Part shown: positions 42,597-52,957 of the stretch, piece by piece
Numbering within the stretch: position 1 is the first letter of the stretch
Layout of the letters: each line of letters begins with the position of its first letter
Source: Nakamurella lactea DSM 19367
GTDB lineage: Bacteria; Actinomycetota; Actinomycetes; Mycobacteriales; Nakamurellaceae
Length of the DNA: 64,000 bases
Assembly (NCBI RefSeq): GCF_000426645.1
Contig: NZ_KE384551.1
Span: 1 to 64,000, forward strand
Reading direction: 5' to 3'
Notes under the pieces: model-generated
What the model saw: only the letters and a program-made list of their open reading frames with translations
Told to the model about the DNA's origin: nothing
Databases searched by the model: none
Translations under genes and position numbers: made by a program

Positions 42597-43172
42597 CTAT
42601 TGGCCGATCCGACCGTCGATGCATTCGCGCAGCAGATCGGCGTGCCCGCAGTGCCGCGCGTATTCCTCGATCATGTGGACCAGGATGTCTCGCAGCGGCA
42701 CCGTATCCCCGTCCCGGGTGGTGCCGAGGGTGGACAGATCCGCGGTGCCGGCGACATAAGCATCGGCGAAGCCGACCTCGTCGCGCCAGGCCTGCCAGGC
42801 CTCGGCCACCACCGCGTCGTCGGCTCGCGCTCCGTCCCAGTCCTCGTCGGGTGAGTCCGGAGTGCAGTAGCGTTTCGGCACGTCCTGTCCGGCCATGGTG
42901 CGGCGGAACCAGGAGCGCTCCACCTCGGCCATGTGCCGCACCAGCCCCAACAACGACATCGTTGACGGCGGCACGGACCGGCGCGCCAGCTGCTCGGCGT
43001 TCAGCTGAGCGCACTTGAGCTGCAGGGTCAGTCGGTACCGGCGCAGGTAGTCGAGCAGGATGCTGCGTTCATCGGTGCCGGAAGTCCCGGTCTCGCGAGG
43101 ATCGTCATCCGGGTCGACCCACATATCGGGAAACACCGTGGCCTGCGTCCACCGTCTCGGCTCAGCGTTCAT
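42597..43172 (-). CDS. DinB/DUF664 family protein
   Basis: The product is 191 residues, a DinB four-helix bundle (LLDYLRRYRLTLQLKCAQLNAEQL, LLGLVRHMAEVERSWFRRTM, ILVHMIEEYARHCGHADLLRE). The three metal-binding histidines are in VRHMAE, HMIEEYARH and CGHADL. Family members include mycothiol-dependent transferases; the specific reaction here is unknown. Confidence 0.88.
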   Translation of the reverse strand: MNAEPRRWTQATVFPDMWVDPDDDPRETGTSGTDERSILLDYLRRYRLTLQLKCAQLNAEQLARRSVPPSTMSLLGLVRHMAEVERSWFRRTMAGQDVPKRYCTPDSPDEDWDGARADDAVVAEAWQAWRDEVGFADAYVAGTADLSTLGTTRDGDTVPLRDILVHMIEEYARHCGHADLLRECIDGRIGQ

Positions 43173-43282
43173 CCCGCAATCATCGACCCCTGATGTTGCA
43201 CAGTGCCAGCGATATCGCGGCAGAGGCGCGGGCTACGCCCGAGCCGCCCGGCCGCGGCCGACTGCTCGAGACCAGGGGGCCG

Positions 43283-43867
43283 TCATCCCATCGGCTGGGC
43301 ACGGACGACGATCACGGCGGCCAGCGGCACCAGCACCACCCGACGCACGCTGCCGGCCCGCCGCGGCTCCCAGGCCGCGTGCAGGGCCAGCTCCAGGAAG
43401 TCGGCGCCGACCCGATCGATGGTGCCGGTGACGTCGGTGCCGGTTCCGGCATCCGGCCCACCATTGCTGCCCAGCAGGGTGACCGACACCGGTGACCGAT
43501 CCCTGGCCACTCCGCGCAGCGCACTGCGCAGGGTGAGCCGGCCGGCCACGGCGCCGAGCGGCTGGCCAGTGGCTGCCGTCAGCCCCTCGACCATGCTCAC
43601 CGCGGCCAACGAGACCACGGCCTCGCGACCAGGCGCTTCGCCGATCAGTACCCAGTCGGGTCCGAGCCGCCGCAGGATGCCGGATACGGCCGTCCCGCCA
43701 GTGGTGCGCAGCCGTACCGGCGAATCGACGGAGCCGGCCAGCCTGGCCACCATCCCGACACCGCCGAACTCGATCCGCTGCCGCTCGGCGAGTTCGGCCT
43801 GCAGCTGCGCCTCCTCCAGCTCGTCGTACTGCGCCTCGAGGTCGGCGAACAGTTGCTCCCAGCGCAT
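43283..43867 (-). CDS. Conserved actinobacterial protein of unknown function
   Basis: The product is 194 residues from MRWEQLFADLEAQ. The N-terminal 35 residues form a charged helix or coiled coil (DLEAQYDELEEAQLQAELAERQR), then a beta-rich part with repeated LIGEAPGREAVVSLAAV and VPLAAVIVVRAQ segments. I recognise the pattern as conserved in actinobacteria, but no function is known. The frame runs 25 residues further upstream without family support. Confidence 0.7.
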   Translation of the reverse strand: MRWEQLFADLEAQYDELEEAQLQAELAERQRIEFGGVGMVARLAGSVDSPVRLRTTGGTAVSGILRRLGPDWVLIGEAPGREAVVSLAAVSMVEGLTAATGQPLGAVAGRLTLRSALRGVARDRSPVSVTLLGSNGGPDAGTGTDVTGTIDRVGADFLELALHAAWEPRRAGSVRRVVLVPLAAVIVVRAQPMG

Positions 43868-43992
43868 CCAGCCACGGTGACACCGGAGGCCGCCGACCGT
43901 CAACCGAGCTGAACAGGCGGCTGACCAACGACCGAACTGCACCCGATGTAGTGAACATCATGATTTGACCTTGACATGGGCTGTTTACCTTC

Positions 43993-44016
43993 GTTTGACT
44001 TCAAACTATGTCAAAC
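43993..44016. promoter_or_regulatory. Nested inverted repeats over the LysM gene start
   Basis: GTTTGAC (43993-43999) and GTCAAAC (44010-44016) are perfect 7-base arms. Nested inside are GTTTGA-CT-TCAAAC (43993-44006). The start codon at 44008 lies within, and a TTGACA lies at 43971-43976. An operator that blocks start-site access, or an mRNA hairpin, would both fit. The stretch is clearly AT-rich. Confidence 0.5.
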
Positions 44017-45045
44017 GCAGTGAATCGTACGGAAGCGTCGACTTTTGGGTGGGTCTGGCTTCAACTACTGGGTTCGATCGTCGCGCTGACCGCGATCGCC
44101 ACCCAACTGCCTGGGCCGCTCACCGCTACCTCGGTCGTCGCTGGGACCCGACACGTCGCCGGTCCCGCCGTGCTCGACACCACGGCACTGACTGCGGCGT
44201 CCCTGCTGGTCTGGTCACTGTTGGTCTGGGCGATCGTGACGGCGGCATTGGCCGTGATGACCCGGCTGCCCGGTGGGCCGGGTCGGGTCGCAGCGGCTGC
44301 GCTCCGCAGGGTCGCGCCGACCGCGCTGCGTCGCGCGTTGATCGCCGGGGTCGGTCTCTCCCTGCTGGCCGGCACCACGGCGTGTGGCAGCGACCGATCC
44401 GCGCCCGTGGGGGCCGGGGCGAGTGCGAACGTCGTCCCGGTCGTCACCGCGACGGCGCCACCGGACCACGGGACGGCTGCACGAGGGGTGCCGTCGCCGG
44501 GTCCGACCGTCGCGGATACCCCGACCATCGATCAGGCACTGCCGGATCCCGGACCGGCGGCCGGATCGATCGACCTCGACTGGCCGGTGCATCGCCCCGG
44601 CGCCGATCCGCGGGCGCCCAAGGTGGATCTGGACTGGCCGACGGGCGCTGCCGGGTCAGCCGGTTCGACCGCGCCCGCCGCATCAACCACACCGGCCTCG
44701 CCGACCGCAGAGACCGGCGCCGGCCAATCCGAGCGGACGAGCGCGGCGACGAGCCTGACCGTGGTGATCGTGCACGCCGGCGACACCTTGTGGTCATTGG
44801 CCGAGCACCAACTGCGGGAGACAGGTGGCCCGATCACCGACGCCCGGATCGATGCAAGTTGGCGGCTTTGGTACTCGGCGAACCGCTCGGTGATCGGCGC
44901 CGATCCCGACCTGATCCTCCCCGGGCAGCACCTGCATCCACCCCCGCATCCGGCTCCCCCGGCTCCCCCCGCTCCCCCGCCAACCCGAGCGAACCCGACG
45001 ACACCGACGACACCGACGACACCGACGAATGGAGCAACATCATGA
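44008..45045 (+). CDS. LysM-domain membrane protein
   Basis: The product is 345 residues. Three hydrophobic stretches (about 16-37, 60-84 and 112-125) lead to a long low-complexity linker and one LysM domain near 250-300 (VIVHAGDTLWSLAEHQL, LILPGQHLHPPP). It should bind peptidoglycan outside the membrane. Extra residues between the LysM halves and the tail of PTTPTTPT (9-bp DNA repeats) are unusual. Its stop overlaps the next start. Confidence 0.8.
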   Translation: MSNAVNRTEASTFGWVWLQLLGSIVALTAIATQLPGPLTATSVVAGTRHVAGPAVLDTTALTAASLLVWSLLVWAIVTAALAVMTRLPGGPGRVAAAALRRVAPTALRRALIAGVGLSLLAGTTACGSDRSAPVGAGASANVVPVVTATAPPDHGTAARGVPSPGPTVADTPTIDQALPDPGPAAGSIDLDWPVHRPGADPRAPKVDLDWPTGAAGSAGSTAPAASTTPASPTAETGAGQSERTSAATSLTVVIVHAGDTLWSLAEHQLRETGGPITDARIDASWRLWYSANRSVIGADPDLILPGQHLHPPPHPAPPAPPAPPPTRANPTTPTTPTTPTNGATS

Positions 45046-45893
45046 CCACCGCACTGGCGCCCCGACCGATCGCATCACCGCCGTCCGACTCTGCCGCGCC
45101 GGCCGATGCCCCCCGCCGTGACCGTCGCAGTCGGACCCGCCTGGTCGCGGTGCCGGATGCCGAACCGCCGTTCGACGACGAGTTGACGGCGACGGCCCGC
45201 GTCCGCCGGATCCGCCCGGGTTCCCCGGCCCGCCGCCGCTCACCGGACGCACCAGCGGCGCCGGCCACAACCGTGACGCCCACAGCGGCAGCGACCACAG
45301 CGGCAGCGACCACAGCGGCGGTGAGCACAGCGGAGGCGCCCACAGCGGCGGTGAGCACAGCGGAGGCGCCCACAGCGGCGGTGAGCACAGCGGCAGCGAC
45401 CACAGCGGCAGCGAGCGCGACGGGAACCAAGGTCTCGAAGGCGCCCGTCACCGCAGAGCAATCCGCGTCGGCCGCACCGGCGATGCCTCTCACCCAGCCG
45501 CCGCGGGTCACCGCACCGGCCGGTCCTGCGGCACCGCTCTGGCCGGCCACCCGGGCGACAGCCCGGCAGAAGCCGACAGCAAGCCTGCCGCCGCTGCGAC
45601 AGGTGAGCACGGTTCTGGCCAGGGCCTTGGTCGAGGTGATCACCGGAGTCCGGGGCGTCACCCAGCTGCGGGACCACTGCAGCCCGCCCGTGTTCACCGC
45701 GTTGCTGGACGGCCGGGCGCAGCGCGGCACCGAGTTGGCGAAGCTGCAGTCGACCCATGTCCGGCAACCGCGGGCCGGAGTCGCCGAGGTGGCCGCCGTG
45801 TTCCGGCGCGGCGCCAGGGTCCGGGCGCTCGCCTTCCAGCTGACCGCCCGTGAGGACGGCCGCTGGCAGATCACCGCCCTACAGATCGGCTGA
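45042..45893 (+). CDS. Rv3235-like family protein
   Basis: The product is 283 residues. Residues 1-75 are basic and disordered, 75-130 are an Ala/Thr/Val repeat, and the C-terminal 110 residues are a compact domain (RQVSTVLARALVEVITGVRGVTQLRDH, VRALAFQLTAREDGRWQITALQIG) shared with the mycobacterial Rv3235 family. It is translationally coupled to the LysM gene, and lies upstream of secA as in mycobacteria. Its function is unknown. Confidence 0.75.
   Translation: MTTALAPRPIASPPSDSAAPADAPRRDRRSRTRLVAVPDAEPPFDDELTATARVRRIRPGSPARRRSPDAPAAPATTVTPTAAATTAAATTAAVSTAEAPTAAVSTAEAPTAAVSTAAATTAAASATGTKVSKAPVTAEQSASAAPAMPLTQPPRVTAPAGPAAPLWPATRATARQKPTASLPPLRQVSTVLARALVEVITGVRGVTQLRDHCSPPVFTALLDGRAQRGTELAKLQSTHVRQPRAGVAEVAAVFRRGARVRALAFQLTAREDGRWQITALQIG
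45286..45410 (+). repeat. 15/30-bp tandem repeats inside the Rv3235-like gene
   Basis: A 15-bp GACCACAGCGGCAGC-type unit and a 30-bp unit built on it (about two full copies from 45313) code for TTAAA and TAAVSTAEAP repeats. The unit keeps the reading frame. Confidence 0.8.
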
Positions 45894-45950
45894 GTGAATC
45901 CGGCGGGACGAGCGCTGTCACCCACCCGCGAGCCGACGGCGCGATCCAAC

Positions 45951-46214
45951 CCGCCGACTCGGAGCGTTCGTCCCCGCCAGGCAGCCTTGGCCGTCACCCA
46001 GCCCGCCGACTCGGAAAGTTTCTCCCCGCCCGTCAGCCAACCCGCCGACTCGGAGCGTTCGTCCCCGCCAGGCAGCCTAGGCCGTCACCCAGCCCGCCGA
46101 CTCGGAAAGTTTCTCCCCGCCCGTCAGCCAACCCGCCGGCTCGGAGCGTTCGTCCCCGCCAGGCAGCCTCGCCCGTCACCCAGCCCGCCGACTCGGAAAG
46201 TTTCTCCCCGCCCG
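45951..46214. repeat. Three-copy 91-bp tandem repeat before the secA stop
   Basis: Copies start at 45951, 46042 and 46133, exactly 91 bases apart, with few differences. Each holds two variants of CCGCCGACTCGGA followed by GCGTTCGTCCCCGCC or AAGTTTCTCCCCGCC. Frames through it are open on both strands, but the unit length and codon pattern do not suggest a real protein. This explains the 450-base gap between the Rv3235-like gene and secA. Confidence 0.9.
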
Positions 46215-46260
46215 GGCGGCCCCGGCGGGCGACCCAGGACACCCACGCGTGAGCCGAAGC

Positions 46261-46337
46261 AGCGAAGCGAGGACGCGTGGCGTACGCGACGAAGGAGCCT
46301 GCGCCACGCGACCGCAGCCGAGCGCCGGAGGCGAACC
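46261..46337 (+). repeat. Structured intergenic element, copy 1 (after secA)
   Basis: CGCGTGGCG (46274-46282) pairs with CGCCACGCG (46302-46310) around a loop containing GCGACGAAGGAGCC. It is flanked by AGCGAAGCGAGGA upstream and CGCAGCCGAGCGC plus GGCGAACC downstream. It ends eight bases past the secA stop, antisense to it. A second copy with a different but equally paired stem lies at 52851-52924. Confidence 0.6.
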
Positions 46338-46344
46338 GGAGGAC

Positions 46345-49344
<3,000 letters not shown>

Positions 49345-49534
49345 CCTCGTCTTGTCGTGGCGCACGCAGCCGCGCACGGATGGCGCGCGCCGAGACAGCG
49401 CGCTCGTCAAACCGGCGGCGTCAGCCCCCGGCGGTTCCATGGTAGGCGCTGGCGCCACCGGCGGTGGCCGCCACCGGAACCACCGGCGTCGGCCACCGCC
49501 GCTCGACCGCGTGCCGGCGTCCGGCCGGGCCTGC

Positions 49535-50167
49535 TCAGCCGGTCGACTCCGTCAGTTCGTCGTCGCCGACCCCGCTGCCGGCCTCGGCCAGCCGGAGCAG
49601 GCCGTAGTCGAAGCCGCGCCGCCGGTAGACCACCGAACTCAACTGGGTCTCGGCGTCCAGGAACAGGTAGAAGTCGTGGCCGACCAGTTCCATTCGGTAC
49701 AGCGCCTGGTCGACCGTGATCGGATCGCCCGGGTGATCCTTGATCCGGACGACGCGGCCGGGGCCGGCGTCCTCCGGATGATCGTGTTCGTCGGCAGCGG
49801 ACCGCTCGTCCGGCCCGGCCAACTCCTCCGGCGAGGCGGCCACCGCCAGGGCCGGCGTCCGGGCGCGATCGTGCCGGCGGTCGGCCGCCTTACGCAGTTG
49901 GCTCTCAAGTTTGTGTACGGCGGAATCCAGTGCCGCATAGAAGGTCTCGGCGCTAGCCTCGGCGCGCACCACAGGACCCTTCGTCTCGAGGGTGATCTGT
50001 ACCCGCTGGCAGTTCTTCGCCTGCCGGCGGTTCGTCTCATGGGACAGCTCGACATCCACACCGATGATCTTGGAGTCGTACCGCTCGACCCGGGTCAGCT
50101 TCTCGGCGACATGCGTCCGGAAATGATCGGGAACTTCAACATTGCGGCCCTTGACGACGATCTCCAC
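49535..50167 (-). CDS. hpf: Long-form ribosome hibernation promoting factor
   Basis: The product is 210 residues: an N-terminal HPF/YfiA domain (1-105, [24 protein letters not shown]), a linker, and the C-terminal dimerisation domain (about 150-205, [27 protein letters not shown]). The long form pairs ribosomes into 100S dimers in stationary phase. The GTG at 50167 has AGGAGG five bases upstream. The 325 bases before it contain no other gene or clear promoter. Confidence 0.95.
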   Translation of the reverse strand: MEIVVKGRNVEVPDHFRTHVAEKLTRVERYDSKIIGVDVELSHETNRRQAKNCQRVQITLETKGPVVRAEASAETFYAALDSAVHKLESQLRKAADRRHDRARTPALAVAASPEELAGPDERSAADEHDHPEDAGPGRVVRIKDHPGDPITVDQALYRMELVGHDFYLFLDAETQLSSVVYRRRGFDYGLLRLAEAGSGVGDDELTESTG

Positions 50168-50492
50168 AGGTCCTCCTAGCGGTTCTGGCGGCCGGAGCGT
50201 TCGGGGCTCGCGGCACACACGCGGGGGTTTGATGCCGTCCCGGGGTGTCGGCCCGCTGCTCCCTTCGAGGTGTCTGCGGTGGCGTCTCGGTCGCCTCAGA
50301 CCCTGGGATAAGTCGAACCTACCCACCCCGCACCGATCCGCAAGAGCAGCGCGCGCAGCACGCCGGATCAACACGGAAGTGACAGGCCCCCCACATGTCG
50401 GACAACACCGGGTTGACGAAGAGCCGAGACCGGAATGTCCGCCGCCGCCACCATGGGGCTCGGGTGGAAGGTCCGCTGTCCGGTCACACCGG

Positions 50493-51083
50493 TCACCGCG
50501 CGGTCAGGGCGGCGGCGATCCAATCGGTGAAGTCGTCGGCCGACCAGCCGGCCTCGATCCGCAGCGCCCGATAGACGCCGGGGGCGGCCAGGGCGCGCAG
50601 CACCGCCTGCGACCGCGGCACCCCGGCCGGCAGCACCGGCGCCAGCGAGGCGACCATCGCATCCAGCACCTGATCCCGGCCGGCCAGCTTGGCGCGCAAC
50701 AGCTCCCGGGTCTTCGCCGACTCATCGGTGGCGCCCTCGAAGATGGTGACCACGTCGAAGCCGCTGTCGTAGAGGTTCGTCAGCCAGGCAGCGGCGCCGC
50801 GCACCCTTGCCTGCGGATCCGGCTCGGCGAGCACCCGTTCGGCCAGCGGTCGGGCGTTCGCCTGCTCCAGCCAGTCCTCGCAGATCTGCGACAGAATCTC
50901 CCGCTTGCTGCCGAACGCGGAATACACCGTCCGGACGGCGACACCGGCGGCGCCGGCGATGCTCTCGATGCTGGTGACGCCGTAGCCGTGCTCGGCGAAC
51001 AGCGCGCGGGCGGCCGCCGCGATCCGGCCGCGGGTCGCCTCGGCCTGTTGCCGTCGGTAGGAGGGCTTGACGGAACCGGTCAC
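50493..51083 (-). CDS. TetR family transcriptional regulator
   Basis: The product is 196 residues with the TetR HTH (TRGRIAAAARALFAEHGYGVTSIESIAGAAGVAVRTVYSAFGSKREIL) and a ligand domain that shows no family marks. It is divergent from a SnoaL-like gene, and two palindromic sites lie between them, so it is probably the repressor of that gene. Confidence 0.9.
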   Translation of the reverse strand: MTGSVKPSYRRQQAEATRGRIAAAARALFAEHGYGVTSIESIAGAAGVAVRTVYSAFGSKREILSQICEDWLEQANARPLAERVLAEPDPQARVRGAAAWLTNLYDSGFDVVTIFEGATDESAKTRELLRAKLAGRDQVLDAMVASLAPVLPAGVPRSQAVLRALAAPGVYRALRIEAGWSADDFTDWIAAALTAR

Positions 51084-51106
51084 CCGGGCACACTATCAAT
51101 GCATCC

Positions 51107-51142
51107 AGTGCAGCGTTGCTGCACTCAACGCAGTAGGACTGC
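51107..51142. promoter_or_regulatory. Two TetR-type operators between divergent genes
   Basis: AGTGCAGC-GTT-GCTGCACT (51107-51125) is a perfect inverted repeat; GCAGT-AGG-ACTGC (51130-51142) is a shorter second one. They lie in the 93-base gap between tetR and the SnoaL-like gene, as expected for autoregulation. Confidence 0.65.
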
Positions 51143-51176
51143 ACTTGCGTCCGACCCGATGACGAGGAGACAGGCA

Positions 51177-51668
51177 ATGACCGAAGTCCAGCAACACCCC
51201 ATCGCCGTGCGAGAAGACACTGGTCGGGAGGGCCAGGGCGCCGCTGTCGAGGTGCTCCGGCGGATGTTCGACGAGGGCTTCTCGACCGGCGACACCGCCG
51301 TGGTCGACGAGCTCTGCTCGCCCGACCTGATCGAGCATCAGTTCGGGCTGAGCGGTTCGGGGGTCGAGGCGCTCGAGCACGTCAAGGCGGCGATCGTCGA
51401 CGTGCACACCGCCGTCCCCGACGCGGTGTTCACCATCGAGGACTGGGCCGCCCGGGGCGATACCGTGTGGGTCAGGGTGCGCGCGGTCGGCACCGCGAGT
51501 GGACCGTTCTTCGGCCCGCCCAGCAACCGGCCGCTCGAGTTCACCGTTGTCGACGTGGCCAGGGTGGTCGACGGCCGGATCGTCGAGCACTGGGGAGTTC
51601 CCGACCGGTTCGCCATGCTGGCCCAGACCGGAGTGCTCGACCGGCTGACCGCACCGCCGCAGGGCTGA
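51177..51668 (+). CDS. SnoaL-like ester cyclase/NTF2-fold protein
   Basis: The product is 163 residues, an NTF2-like fold in the SnoaL ester-cyclase family (LRRMFDEGFSTGDTAVVDELCSPDLIEHQFG, ARGDTVWVRVRAVGTASG, GRIVEHWGVPDRFAML). The TetR repressor upstream suggests an inducible catabolic or detoxifying role; the substrate is unknown. GAGGAGA lies six bases before the ATG. Its last codons and stop lie inside a 20-bp tandem repeat. Confidence 0.85.
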   Translation: MTEVQQHPIAVREDTGREGQGAAVEVLRRMFDEGFSTGDTAVVDELCSPDLIEHQFGLSGSGVEALEHVKAAIVDVHTAVPDAVFTIEDWAARGDTVWVRVRAVGTASGPFFGPPSNRPLEFTVVDVARVVDGRIVEHWGVPDRFAMLAQTGVLDRLTAPPQG

Positions 51669-51790
51669 CCGCACCGCCGCAGGGCTGACGGCACCGCCGC
51701 AGGGCTGACGGCACCGCCGCAGGGCTGACGGCACCGCCGCGGGACTGACGGCACCGCCGCAAGGCTGACGGCACCGCCGCGGGACTGACG
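51651..51790. repeat. Seven 20-bp tandem repeats spanning a stop codon
   Basis: Unit GCACCGCCGCAGGGCTGACC recurs every 20 bases from 51651 to 51790, drifting to GGGACTGACG in later copies. The SnoaL-like stop (51666-51668) is in the first of them. Since 20 is not a multiple of three, each copy offers a stop in another frame. It ends 13 bases before the comF stop. Confidence 0.9.
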
Positions 51791-51802
51791 ATGGTCCAGC
51801 GG

Positions 51803-52546
51803 CTACCGCACATCCCGCCAGGGCGGTACCGCGGCGAGGGTGACGACGGCCCGCACGGGCAACCCAGCTTCCGCAAGCACCGCGCCGGACGCGAGCGCGG
51901 TAGCGCCGGTGGTGAGCACGTCGTCGATGAGCACCACCGCGGCACCGTCCGGAGGTAGTGCACGGGGGCGGACCCGGATCCGGCCGGCCAGGTTGTCGGC
52001 CCGCTGGGCCGCCGTCAGCCGTACCGAGTCGCGGGCACCGGCACGGGTGACCAAGCACGGCGCCACCCGGACCCGCTGACCGTTCCGGGCCAGCACCGCC
52101 GCAGCGGAGCTGGCCATCGTCAGCACCGGGTCGCCGCCGCGGGCCCGGGCGGCGGCGGCCCTGGTCGGCGCCGGCACCAGGGTGATCTCGGGCGGGATCA
52201 GCGAGATCGCCTGCAGCCGCAGCAGTCCGACGCCGATCGCGGCACCGAGGACCGGCGGTAGGTCCCGCCGGCCGCGTTCCTTCCCGGCCACGATCGCGGC
52301 CCTGACCGGACCGCGGTAGCGGGCCAGCGAGCGGAACGCCGGAAGCGGTATCCCGGTGAACCGCTCCAGCGCGGCGTCCGGCAGCACCGGCTCGCGGGGC
52401 CGGCCGCGCACCGTCGCCGCGCAGCCGCCACACCACGGCTCCGGACCGCCGCAGCCCGGGCACGGCCGCGGCAGCACCAGGTCGACGAGCGTTGCCAACG
52501 CCGCCGAAGGCCACCCCCGAGGAAGCTGAGACGTCACCCGAGCCAC
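51803..52546 (-). CDS. ComF family amidophosphoribosyltransferase-like protein
   Basis: The product is about 247 residues. It has the ComF zinc finger (CPGCGGPEPWCGGC) and the phosphoribosyltransferase signature AVVLIDDVLTTGATA, with TLVPAPTR and RADNLAGRI in place. ComF helps DNA uptake in competent bacteria; in actinobacteria its role is unclear. I chose GTG 52546; GTG 52537 is also possible. Longer frames enter the 85-bp repeat and are unlikely to be translated. Confidence 0.88.
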   Translation of the reverse strand: MARVTSQLPRGWPSAALATLVDLVLPRPCPGCGGPEPWCGGCAATVRGRPREPVLPDAALERFTGIPLPAFRSLARYRGPVRAAIVAGKERGRRDLPPVLGAAIGVGLLRLQAISLIPPEITLVPAPTRAAAARARGGDPVLTMASSAAAVLARNGQRVRVAPCLVTRAGARDSVRLTAAQRADNLAGRIRVRPRALPPDGAAVVLIDDVLTTGATALASGAVLAEAGLPVRAVVTLAAVPPWRDVR

Positions 52547-52627
52547 TGTGCCGGCTCGGCCGCCCCGCCGCGGCGCGGCTGCCGCCCCCTGTGGACAACC
52601 CGCACTGGGTGGACAACCTGCCAGCCT

Positions 52628-52794
52628 GGGCAGGTAGCGCAAAGTTGGCGCAACACGCCGCGACACGCGCGCCAGCTCAACAGGTTTCCGCTACCTCCGG
52701 GACAGCCCCGCCGGGCAGGTAGCGCAAAGTTGGCGCAACACGCCGCGACACGCGCGCCAGCTCAACAGGTTTCCGCTACCTCCGGGACAGCCCC
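52628..52794. repeat. Two-copy 85-bp palindromic repeat
   Basis: Two near-identical units start at 52628 and 52713. In each, AGGTAGCG (52632-52639 in the first) pairs with CGCTACCT (52689-52696), with a second internal pairing TTGGCGC/GCGCCAG. This REP-like dimer sits between comF and lpqB. Confidence 0.85.
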
Positions 52795-52850
52795 CGACGA
52801 ACTGGCGCTCAGCGACCAGGACACGGCGCGAAGCACCCGTTCGCCGGTCC

Positions 52851-52924
52851 AGCGATGCGGAGGAAGCGGATCAGGGCGACGAAGGAGCCCCGATCCGACC
52901 CGCAGCTAGCGCGGCAGGCGAACC
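52851..52924 (+). repeat. Structured intergenic element, copy 2 (after lpqB)
   Basis: CGGATC-A-GGG (52867-52876) pairs with CCC-C-GATCCG (52888-52897) around the loop CGACGAAGGAG, which is the same loop as copy 1, while the stem sequence differs but still pairs. Flanks CGCAGCTAGCGC and CAGGCGAACC also match copy 1. It ends 34 bases past the lpqB stop, antisense to it. Confidence 0.6.
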
Positions 52925-52957
52925 AAAAGGCACAGCGCTACCGGCGAACCAATTGAT

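Noticed and set aside
45894-46260. Protein-coding region through the 91-bp repeats
   Set aside because: The frame is open only because of the GC-rich repeat; the unit is not a multiple of three, there is no ribosome-binding site and no known domain.
51651-51790. CRISPR array
   Set aside because: The units abut with no unique spacers and are only 20 bp long; no cas genes are present.
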